In this document: positions 1 through 5,134 of the stretch, piece by piece | Layout: each line of letters opens with the position of its first letter | Numbering within the stretch: position 1 is the stretch's first letter | Source of the DNA: DATLFA01 sp039934635 | GTDB lineage: Bacteria > Actinomycetota > Acidimicrobiia > Acidimicrobiales > WLNW01 | Length of the DNA stretch: 5,233 bases | Reading direction: 5' to 3' | Assembly: GCA_039934635.1 (NCBI GenBank) | Contig: JBDTLT010000323.1 | Location: forward strand, 1 to 5,233 | Position numbers and translations under genes: made by a program | The notes under the pieces: generated by a model | Databases searched by the model: none | Seen by the model: only the letters and a program-made list of their open reading frames with translations | Told to the model about the DNA's origin: nothing

Positions 1-432
1 GGTCGAGTCTTGTCCGCAGAACTGCACATTGGAGATGTCCGGCGTATTGCCGGCTCCGACGGGGGGAAGATTCCCGCCCGAGAACTCACCGGTGGTCTGC
101 GGCGGGTCGAACCACGTGACCACGGCCGCAGGGCCGCCCTTCACGACGATCGCCGCCACCGGCATCGTCGATTGCCAGTCGCCGCCGTGTGCTGATCCGT
201 TCGTGATTCGCACGACATTCTCGTTGCCGTCCGGCTTGTCGAATTCGTAACGGTTGTGACCGAAGTCGAACTTCGCGATCAATACCGTGCCGGTGGGGCA
301 ACCGAGCGTCTGGGTGGCAGTGGTCGTCTGCAGCAGACCGGCGGCAACGAGGGCCGTGCCGATCAGCAGCGCCATCGGTCCGCCGTGCCAAAGGCGTAGC
401 CGTTGAAAGAAACGTCGACTCGCGGACGCCAT
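1..432 (-). CDS. Secreted beta-rich protein of unknown function, N-terminal part (partial at left edge)
   Basis: The reading frame is open from an ATG at 432-430 to the window edge: 144 codons with no stop, so the C-terminus lies outside. The N-terminus looks like a signal peptide: arginines at residues 6, 7, 11 and 13, a hydrophobic stretch at about 20-34 (MALLIGTALVAAGLL), then a Thr-rich segment. I cannot place the cleavage site; the TLGC at 42-45 is a poor lipobox because position -3 is Thr. The mature part has alternating hydrophobic and polar residues, as in a beta sandwich, with stretches such as AKFDFG (53-58), PVAAIVVKGG (91-100) and PDISNVQFC (131-139). Cys45 and Cys139 could form a disulfide outside the cell. 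The style resembles repeat or adhesion-type surface proteins of Gram-positive and cyanobacterial genomes, but I cannot name the family. The start is supported by a GAGGAGA ribosome site 5 nt upstream. It is divergent from the amidohydrolase gene, and no functional link to it is evident. Confidence 0.82.
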   Translation of the reverse strand, partial: MASASRRFFQRLRLWHGGPMALLIGTALVAAGLLQTTTATQTLGCPTGTVLIAKFDFGHNRYEFDKPDGNENVVRITNGSAHGGDWQSTMPVAAIVVKGGPAAVVTWFDPPQTTGEFSGGNLPPVGAGNTPDISNVQFCGQDST

Positions 433-437
433 GGTTG

Positions 438-444
438 TCTCCTC
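438..444 (-). promoter_or_regulatory. Shine-Dalgarno site (GAGGAGA) for the secreted protein
   Basis: On the minus strand GAGGAGA is followed by 5 nt and then the ATG at 432-430. This is a strong match to the anti-SD sequence at good spacing. It fixes the start of a gene that would otherwise be easy to miss because it runs off the window. Confidence 0.75.
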
Positions 445-528
445 GGTTCCGAACTGTGCTGTTCGAGGACCGGCGAGATCAAGACCGTCGTCTCGTGTAG
501 GACTGGAAGCTGTTTGGAGTTCGGGGCA

Positions 529-544
529 CTTCAGTGATCTGAAG
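529..544. repeat. Perfect inverted repeat CTTCAG-TGAT-CTGAAG, possible operator or hairpin
   Basis: Two 6-nt arms are exact reverse complements around a 4-nt centre. It lies near the middle of the divergent intergenic region, 97 bp from the left gene's start and 130 bp from the right gene's start. The position and dyad symmetry would suit a dimeric transcription factor. As RNA it could also form a small 6-bp stem with a TGAT loop; no T-tract follows, so it is unlikely to be an intrinsic terminator. Short palindromes occur by chance, so the functional claim is weak. Confidence 0.35.
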
Positions 545-637
545 GCAACTCACGCGCAGTGCGGCGAGGCTCCACCCCGACAATCGGCTGCTCGGCCACT
601 GAAAGAAGGTGAACTCCTGGATATTGCCCGCAGTTTG

Positions 638-643
638 TAACAT
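638..643 (+). promoter_or_regulatory. Candidate -10 box (TAACAT) for the amidohydrolase gene
   Basis: TAACAT fits the TANNNT pattern of housekeeping-sigma -10 elements in actinobacteria. A transcript would start near 650 and give a leader of about 24 nt before the ATG at 674, containing purine-rich GGAAAGG and GAAAGA stretches. I see no good -35 hexamer at 16-18 nt upstream, so this rests on one short motif and its position. Confidence 0.35.
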
Positions 644-673
644 CCATTGCGGAAAGGCGGGCGAAAGAACACG

Positions 674-1807
674 ATGATCGAAGCAACGCTCTGCTCTGCG
701 GACTCACACTTCGTGGAGCCACCCGACATATTCGAGCGCTACCTTCCTCGCCGGCTGCAAGAGCACGCGCCGCGCATGGAACTGCAGACGGACAGCGACG
801 GCGTCGGTCAGCATGTGTGGACGTTCGAAGGCAACTTCGTCACGCCTCTCGGTGGCGGCGCGCCACGGCGAGGCGTGCAAGATCAAGGCAACCGCGAGTT
901 CCGTGCGCTGTGGTCCGAGATCGACCCTGCCGCGTATGAGCCCCATGCCTACACCGATGCGTTGCTCGCCGACGGCGTCGGCTTGGCGATCGTGCAACCG
1001 ACCACGGGTCTGGTGTTGTGGCGAGTGCCCGACAGTGAGCTCCTCACCGCGCTGTTCCGCGCTCAGAACGATCACATGGTCGATTTCTGTTCCGGTCGGC
1101 CCGACATGCTCAAAGGCGTCGCGTGTCTCAATGTCGACGACGTTTCCGTCGCTTGCGCCGAGTTGCGACGGTGCCGTGACCTTGGCTTGGTCGCGGCCTT
1201 GATACCGGTGCATCCCGGTGCGGCCGGCTCGTACAGCGATCCGCGTTACGACGAATTGTGGTCGACTGCGCAGGAGCTCGAGACGCCACTGTTCATGCAT
1301 GTCGCCACCGTGAGGCCCCAAGCGCCGACGGCGAGCGGCATGTCCACACTCGCGCTGACTCCGGGCCTGCGGTCCGTGCGTGAGTACTGGGTCAGGCTTT
1401 CACTCGCCGACATCATCTTCGGCCGCGTATTCGATCGCTTTCCGCGTTTGCGCGTCGGGTCGGTGGAACACGAGGCCGGATGGGTCCCGTTCTGGTTGGA
1501 CACGATGGACTGGACCTACACACAGCGAGAGGTGCTCACCGGCGGCTGGCGTTCGGCGTCGGGACAGTTGCCGAGCGAGATCTTCCGTACGAACATGTTC
1601 GCCACGTTCATCGAGGACGACCTCGCCGTTGCGCTCCGTCACCGTATCGGCGTCGACAACTTGATGTGGGGCAATGACTTTCCCCACACCGAGTCGTCGT
1701 GGCCCGAGTCGCGTTCGCTCGTCGACAAGCTGATGAGCGGCGTGTCCGTGGCCGAGCGTGCGTCGATGACCTCGGTCAACGTGTCTCGGCTGTTGGGGCT
1801 GGGCTGA
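674..1807 (+). CDS. Metal-dependent amidohydrolase-2 family protein (ACMSD-like TIM barrel)
   Basis: The product is 377 aa, a usual length for the amidohydrolase-2 family (PF04909), whose members hydrolyse or decarboxylate small, often aromatic, acids using one divalent metal in a TIM barrel. Visible landmarks: DSHFVEPPDIFERYLP (10-25) at the N-terminus, where a D-x-H pair replaces the common H-x-H; IPVHPG with His180; PLFMHVA with His209, the expected barrel metal ligand; VEHEAGWVPFW (264-274); WGNDFPHTESSWP (332-344) with Asp335, the expected catalytic/metal aspartate, and His338; and a C-terminal NVSRLLGL helix. The protein should be cytoplasmic, as no signal peptide is seen. I chose ATG 674 over the in-frame TTG 647 because homologues begin just before the DxH motif and GAAAGA (663-668) lies 5 nt upstream of 674. 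The gene ends 11 bp from the convergent VOC gene. Substrate unknown; hydrolase versus decarboxylase cannot be decided here. Confidence 0.88.
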   Translation: MIEATLCSADSHFVEPPDIFERYLPRRLQEHAPRMELQTDSDGVGQHVWTFEGNFVTPLGGGAPRRGVQDQGNREFRALWSEIDPAAYEPHAYTDALLADGVGLAIVQPTTGLVLWRVPDSELLTALFRAQNDHMVDFCSGRPDMLKGVACLNVDDVSVACAELRRCRDLGLVAALIPVHPGAAGSYSDPRYDELWSTAQELETPLFMHVATVRPQAPTASGMSTLALTPGLRSVREYWVRLSLADIIFGRVFDRFPRLRVGSVEHEAGWVPFWLDTMDWTYTQREVLTGGWRSASGQLPSEIFRTNMFATFIEDDLAVALRHRIGVDNLMWGNDFPHTESSWPESRSLVDKLMSGVSVAERASMTSVNVSRLLGLG

Positions 1808-1825
1808 TGCGATGCGGCTCAGCTC
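1801..1825. other. Short dyad spanning the convergent stop codons, weak terminator candidate
   Basis: GCTGA at 1803-1807 and TCAGC at 1819-1823 are reverse complements; with a G-U pair and one more G-C outward, a 7-bp stem with an 11-nt loop is possible. It holds the stop codons of both convergent genes. Part of the symmetry follows automatically from two facing TGA stops, and there is no T-tract on either side, so terminator function is doubtful. Confidence 0.2.
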
Positions 1826-2217
1826 GGCGGGGCGAAGAATTCCAACGCGATGCCGTCGGGGTCACGGAAGCTCACGCCGGATCCGTAGGTCGCGTCCTTG
1901 ATGTCGCCGTGCTCGATACCGAGCTCGTCCAGACGTAGCGCCCACTTCTCGAGCTCTCCCCGGTCGGCGCAGCCGAATGCGACATGGTCGAGACCGACCC
2001 TGAACTCGTCGAACATCTCGCGAGGCGCCGGACGCTGGTGTTGGTGCAGGCCGATGAGCGTGCCGTTGCCGATCATGTACACGGTGTGGTGGAGCGCGGG
2101 GTCCGTGTCCTCGTCGATCACGGGAGCGGCATCGAAGAGTGCTTCGTACCAGGGCGTGCTCACCGAGAGATCGCGAACCGTGAGTGCCACATGGGTTAGC
2201 GGGGGAAAGGATGTCAT
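1819..2217 (-). CDS. VOC superfamily protein (glyoxalase / extradiol dioxygenase fold)
   Basis: The product is 132 aa, a normal size for a single-polypeptide vicinal-oxygen-chelate protein built from two beta-alpha-beta-beta-beta modules. Module 1 opens with LTHVALTVRDL (His9) followed by WYEALFD (23-29). Module 2 opens with GLDHVAFGCAD (His78) and ends with FRDPDGIALEFFAP (117-130), carrying Glu126. His9, His78 and Glu126 occupy standard metal-ligand positions; the fourth ligand is probably His58 or His60 in GLHQHQ. Family members include glyoxalase I, epimerases, extradiol dioxygenases and antibiotic-binding proteins, so the reaction cannot be assigned. The start at 2217-2215 is supported by AAGGA 8 nt upstream; the frame continues further upstream, but that extension is Arg/His-rich and antisense to the Mo hydroxylase gene. 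It is divergent from the Mo hydroxylase and convergent with the amidohydrolase, so it is presumably transcribed alone. Confidence 0.88.
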   Translation of the reverse strand: MTSFPPLTHVALTVRDLSVSTPWYEALFDAAPVIDEDTDPALHHTVYMIGNGTLIGLHQHQRPAPREMFDEFRVGLDHVAFGCADRGELEKWALRLDELGIEHGDIKDATYGSGVSFRDPDGIALEFFAPPS

Positions 2218-2225
2218 CTCGAATT

Positions 2226-2230
2226 TCCTT
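2226..2230 (-). promoter_or_regulatory. Shine-Dalgarno site (AAGGA) for the VOC gene
   Basis: AAGGA on the minus strand sits 8 nt before the ATG at 2217-2215. It decides the start against a much longer in-frame extension and matches where VOC proteins normally begin, a few residues before the first metal histidine. Confidence 0.65.
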
Positions 2231-2333
2231 TTGGTAGGGGGGACACAGCGCAATACGCACGGCACTGCTCCGCGGTTCTCGCGAAGTTGCGGGACAGCTC
2301 CGCTTCCGCTCCCTCGGGGCCACTGGCGACGCG

Positions 2334-2339
2334 TAGTGT
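2334..2339 (+). promoter_or_regulatory. Candidate -10 box (TAGTGT) for leaderless transcription of the Mo hydroxylase gene
   Basis: TAGTGT fits the TANNNT -10 pattern and ends 7 nt before the ATG at 2347, which would place the transcription start at or beside the A of the start codon. No Shine-Dalgarno-like purine run precedes this ATG, which agrees with a leaderless mRNA, a common mode in actinobacteria. No clear -35 box is visible, which is also common for such promoters. Inference from motif and spacing only. Confidence 0.5.
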
Positions 2340-2346
2340 CGCTGCG

Positions 2347-4638
2347 ATGGTAGAAGCGGCAAGCAAACTCGTGGGTACGGCGGTGCCGCGCGTGGAAGAC
2401 CACGCGCTGCTCACTGTCGGTGGTACCTACATTCCCGATCTCGATGTCTCCGACGCGCTGCACGTGATGTTCGTGCGAGCCACGGTTGCGCACGCGCGGA
2501 TCCGATCCCTGCGCACCGAAGCTGCGCTCGCCGCGCCGGGAGTGACCGCGGTGATGACGGCGCGCGACCTGACCGACCTCCCGCCGGCGCCGCCGCTGAT
2601 GCCATTGATGAACCAGTCGATGTGCCGGCCGTTCCTGGCGAACGAGGTCGTGCGCTTCGCCGGTGAAGCGATCGCAGTCATCGTGGCGGCGACGCCCACG
2701 CAAGCGGCGGACGCCGCCGAGCTCGTCGAGGTGGAGTACGACCCGCTACCGGTGCTGGTCGACCCGGAGCAGGCGTCGCTCGATGAGGTGGTGCTGTTCC
2801 CCGCGGCAGCGACCAACACGGTCAGCGCCACGGATGAAATGCCCCGCGACGACCTGTTCGACAGCTGCGATGTCGTCGTCGAGGCGCGTCTGGTCAACAG
2901 TCGCATGGCCGTCGCGCCGATCGAACCGCGAGCGTGCGCGTCGCGTTGGGACGGCGACCACTTGACGCAGTGGTCGGCGACGCAGGCTGTCCACAACACG
3001 CGCGGCTGGATCGCGGCGCCGCTCGGCGCGGATCCCGCCAAGGTGCGCGTGATCGTCCCCGACATGGGAGGCGGCTTCGGCGGCAAGCTCGGCAACTATC
3101 CCGAGGACGTGATGGTCGCGTGGTTGGCCCGTCGGCTCGGCCGGCCGATGCGGTGGGTCGAGTCCCGCGCCGAACACATGTCGAACTTCTCGCACGCACG
3201 CGGGCAGATTCACCGCGCCGCCGTTGGCGGCACCCGCGACGGCCGGATCCTCGCCTACCGACTCGAGGTCTTGCAGGATTGTGGCGCGTACCCGTCCAAC
3301 TTCGGCGGCATGATGCCGCTTCGCACGCGGATGATGGCGAGTGGCTGCTACGCGATTCCGGAGATCGAGTACCGCTACCGCACCGTCGTTACCAACACCA
3401 CGCCGATGGGTGCGTTCCGCGGCGCGGGACGGCCCGAGGCGGCCGCCGCGATCGAGCGGATGATCGACTTGTTCGCACGCGAGATCGGGCTCGATCCCGT
3501 CGAGGTGCGGCGCCGCAACTTCGTCGCACCACAGGCGTTCCCGTTCGAGACCGCTACCGGCGCGAGCTACGACTCGGGCGAGTACGAGGCCGCGCTCGAT
3601 CTCGCGCTCGATGCCGCGGGATACACCGCGCTGCGGGCAGAGCAAGCCCGTCGGCGCGCCGCGAGCGACCGGATGCTGCTCGGCATCGGCATTGCTTCCT
3701 ACGTCGAGAGCTCGAACCCGGGTGCCGCCGCGGAATACGGCGCGATCGAAGTCCACCCAGATGGGCGCGCCTGTATCCGCACCGGTTCGTCTCCGCACGG
3801 GCAAGGACACGGCACGACGTTCCGCATGATTGCGAGCGACATCACCGGCATCCCGATCGACCGCATCGACTTCGTGTTCGGCGACACGCAGGCCGTCCCG
3901 CGCGGCGGTGGCACCGGCGGGTCGCGGTCGGTACAGGTGGGCGGCTCGGCGGTGAAGGTCGCGTCGGATCGGCTCGTGGAGATGGCGCGCATTCGCGCGG
4001 CCGACGTGCTCGAGGCGAGCGTCGACGACATCGTCCTCGACGGCGTCGGCGGTTCGTTCCACGTCATCGGTTCGCCGGCGCGCCACGTCACTTGGTCAGA
4101 GTTGGCGGCGTCATCGAACGATCCGTTGGGAGTCGAAGTCGACTTCACACCCGACGGCGCGACGTTCCCGTTCGGCGCGCATGTCGCGGTCGTCGAAGTC
4201 GACGCCGAGACGGGCCGTGTGACCCTGCTGCGATTGATCGCGGTCGACGATGCGGGCTTCGTCGTGAACCCACTCTTACTCGAAGGGCAGATACACGGCG
4301 GCATCGCAAGCGGTGTTGCGCAGGCGCTCACCGAGGAGATCTGTTATGACGCCGACGGCAACCTGCTCACCGGCAATTTCGCGGATTACGGCATCATCTC
4401 GGCCGCGGAGCTGCCCCAGTTCGAGCTCGTCGAGATGGCAACACTGTCACCGCGCAACCCGCTGGGCGCAAAGGGTGTCGGCGAATCGGGCACCATCGGA
4501 GCGACGCCCGCAGTGCAGAACGCCGTCATCGACGCGCTGGCCCACCTCGGCGTGCGGCACATCGATCTGCCGCTGACGGCGCAGCGCGTGTGGCGCGTGT
4601 TGGTCGAAGCAGGTCAGGTCGAGCACGTCGTCGGCTGA
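2347..4638 (+). CDS. Molybdenum hydroxylase catalytic subunit (xanthine dehydrogenase / CoxL form II-like)
   Basis: The product is 763 aa, full length for the large, molybdenum-cofactor-binding subunit of the xanthine oxidase family. These enzymes hydroxylate N-heterocycles, aldehydes or similar substrates with water-derived oxygen. Order of parts: an N-terminal lead-in (GTAVPRVEDHALL, 10-22), a hammerhead domain to about residue 140 with VRFAGEAIAVIVA (102-114), then two cofactor-binding domains. GGGFGGK (241-247) and HGQGHGTTF (484-492) are cofactor-contact loops. AFRGAGR (356-362) is the active-site loop of form II type; authentic aerobic CO dehydrogenase has AYRCSFR with the Cu-binding Cys, absent here. 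KGVGESGT (709-716) carries the catalytic Glu713. There is no signal peptide, FAD domain or 2Fe-2S domain, so separate electron-transfer subunits are expected, but none is encoded next to it in this window. ATG 2347 is preferred over an in-frame TTG at 2287, since homologues start just before the GTAVPRVED region. Substrate unknown. Confidence 0.93.
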   Translation: MVEAASKLVGTAVPRVEDHALLTVGGTYIPDLDVSDALHVMFVRATVAHARIRSLRTEAALAAPGVTAVMTARDLTDLPPAPPLMPLMNQSMCRPFLANEVVRFAGEAIAVIVAATPTQAADAAELVEVEYDPLPVLVDPEQASLDEVVLFPAAATNTVSATDEMPRDDLFDSCDVVVEARLVNSRMAVAPIEPRACASRWDGDHLTQWSATQAVHNTRGWIAAPLGADPAKVRVIVPDMGGGFGGKLGNYPEDVMVAWLARRLGRPMRWVESRAEHMSNFSHARGQIHRAAVGGTRDGRILAYRLEVLQDCGAYPSNFGGMMPLRTRMMASGCYAIPEIEYRYRTVVTNTTPMGAFRGAGRPEAAAAIERMIDLFAREIGLDPVEVRRRNFVAPQAFPFETATGASYDSGEYEAALDLALDAAGYTALRAEQARRRAASDRMLLGIGIASYVESSNPGAAAEYGAIEVHPDGRACIRTGSSPHGQGHGTTFRMIASDITGIPIDRIDFVFGDTQAVPRGGGTGGSRSVQVGGSAVKVASDRLVEMARIRAADVLEASVDDIVLDGVGGSFHVIGSPARHVTWSELAASSNDPLGVEVDFTPDGATFPFGAHVAVVEVDAETGRVTLLRLIAVDDAGFVVNPLLLEGQIHGGIASGVAQALTEEICYDADGNLLTGNFADYGIISAAELPQFELVEMATLSPRNPLGAKGVGESGTIGATPAVQNAVIDALAHLGVRHIDLPLTAQRVWRVLVEAGQVEHVVG

Positions 4639-4652
4639 GCGCGAGCGCCTGG

Positions 4653-4658
4653 TAAGTT
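4653..4658 (+). promoter_or_regulatory. Possible -10 box (TAAGTT) ahead of the cupin gene
   Basis: TAAGTT in the 80-bp gap after the Mo hydroxylase gene fits TANNNT and lies in a locally AT-richer patch. It would give a leader of roughly 55 nt before the cupin start. No -35 box is evident, and read-through from the Mo hydroxylase gene is an equally good explanation for cupin expression. Confidence 0.25.
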
Positions 4659-4707
4659 TGCCGAAATCATTGTCCCCGGCTCCACGGAACTGGGCGAGTG
4701 CAGCGCG

Positions 4708-4713
4708 AAGGAG
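4708..4713 (+). promoter_or_regulatory. Shine-Dalgarno site (AAGGAG) that sets the cupin start
   Basis: AAGGAG is followed by 5 nt and then GTG at 4719. It lies inside the longer frame that would begin at GTG 4698, so it argues for the shorter start and a 136-residue product. Confidence 0.7.
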
Positions 4714-4718
4714 TTGCC

Positions 4719-5129
4719 GTGGGAACCGTGAGAGTGGCGGACGAGAAGGTCATCGAGTGGGAAGGGTCCAACCAGGCCAAAGCCGAGGCGATCCGAGCGC
4801 GTGGGATCATCCTCTCGCCGGAAGAGCTTGCCGGTGAGTCGCGCGAGCATCACCCCGGCTCGGATACCGAACCAGAACTGTTCGAAGTGAAATTCGGGCC
4901 GGACACCGTCGTTCATCCCCACGCGCATCGCTGCGACGAGATCATCTACGTCGTCGCCGGCCAGATGATCCTCGGCAGCCGCGTGCTCGATCCGGGTTCG
5001 TCGGTATTCATCGCCGGCCACACGCTCTACAGCTTCCGCGCCGGGCCTGAGGGTGTGCACTTCGTCAATTTCCGGCCGCGCAGCGGTGCGGGCTACCTCT
5101 CCAAAGGCGAATTCATGGCCCAGCGCTGA
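4719..5129 (+). CDS. Small single-domain cupin protein
   Basis: The product is 136 aa with one conserved beta-barrel cupin domain. Motif 1 is clear: GPDTVVHPHAHRCDEIIYVVAG (60-81; written from G60 to G81), with His66, His68, His70 and Glu74 as candidate metal ligands. Motif 2, PGSSVFIAGHTLYSF (92-106), departs from the usual pattern: the terminal metal His is Tyr104, while a His sits at 101. The N-terminal 50 residues are polar and charged (VIEWEGSNQAKAEAIRARG, 11-29) with no recognised fold. Cupins of this size include dioxygenases, isomerases and sugar- or ligand-binding proteins, so no reaction is assigned. Start GTG 4719 is chosen because of AAGGAG 5 nt before it. It follows the Mo hydroxylase gene on the same strand after 80 bp, so co-transcription is possible but not shown. 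Its stop lies 3 bp from that of the convergent gene at the right edge. Confidence 0.85.
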   Translation: MGTVRVADEKVIEWEGSNQAKAEAIRARGIILSPEELAGESREHHPGSDTEPELFEVKFGPDTVVHPHAHRCDEIIYVVAGQMILGSRVLDPGSSVFIAGHTLYSFRAGPEGVHFVNFRPRSGAGYLSKGEFMAQR

Positions 5130-5134
5130 GCGCT
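5122..5134. repeat. AGCGCT-G-AGCGCT repeat across two convergent gene ends
   Basis: Two copies of the self-complementary hexamer AGCGCT are separated by one base. The element overlaps the cupin stop codon (5127-5129) and most of the facing stop codon (5133-5135). It is both a direct and an inverted repeat. It is too compact to fold as a normal hairpin and no T-tract follows, so a terminator is not supported; it may be chance in GC-rich DNA. Confidence 0.3.

Larger units (their letters stand above)
433..673. other. Divergent intergenic region between secreted protein and amidohydrolase genes
   Basis: This 241-bp gap separates two genes transcribed away from each other, so it should hold both promoters. 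It contains the SD site of the left gene, a CGAAC-N6-GTTCG inverted repeat (450-465), a perfect CTTCAG-N4-CTGAAG inverted repeat (529-544) and a TAACAT -10-like hexamer (638-643). Short open frames crossing it on either strand lack credible ribosome sites or recognisable protein features. I see no convincing TTGACA-like -35 box. Confidence 0.6.

Noticed and set aside
450..465. CGAAC-N6-GTTCG as a LexA/SOS box upstream of the secreted protein
   Set aside because: The arms match the Gram-positive SOS box, but the spacer is 6 nt, not 4, and the downstream gene has no DNA-repair character.
431..640. 69-codon plus-strand frame in the left intergenic region
   Set aside because: It begins on the complement of the left gene's start region, has no ribosome site and no recognisable protein features.
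647..673. TTG start nine codons upstream for the amidohydrolase
   Set aside because: No SD precedes TTG 647, the added residues are basic and not family-like, and ATG 674 lies just before the conserved N-terminal motif.
704..1321. 205-codon antisense frame within the amidohydrolase gene
   Set aside because: No ribosome site or domain is seen, and the opposite strand has a complete conserved family signature.
2218..2703. N-terminal extension of the VOC gene by about 160 residues
   Set aside because: The added part is Arg/His-rich, antisense to the Mo hydroxylase start, and unnecessary because AAGGA plus ATG at 2217 gives a normal VOC protein.
2746..4086. 446-codon open frame antisense to the Mo hydroxylase gene
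   Set aside because: Its composition is Arg/His/Ala/Asp-rich with no recognisable motif. Long antisense frames are expected opposite GC-rich coding DNA.
2934..4349. Long 471-codon open frame on the plus strand inside the Mo hydroxylase gene
   Set aside because: It is out of frame with a gene whose motifs are intact from end to end, and its translation is a low-complexity Arg-rich sequence typical of alternate frames in GC-rich DNA.
2347..4638. Authentic aerobic CO dehydrogenase large subunit (coxL form I)
   Set aside because: The active-site loop is AFRGAGR and lacks the Cys of AYRCSFR that binds copper.
4698..4718. GTG 4698 as the cupin start
   Set aside because: The best SD (AAGGAG, 4708-4713) lies inside this segment and is well spaced for GTG 4719.
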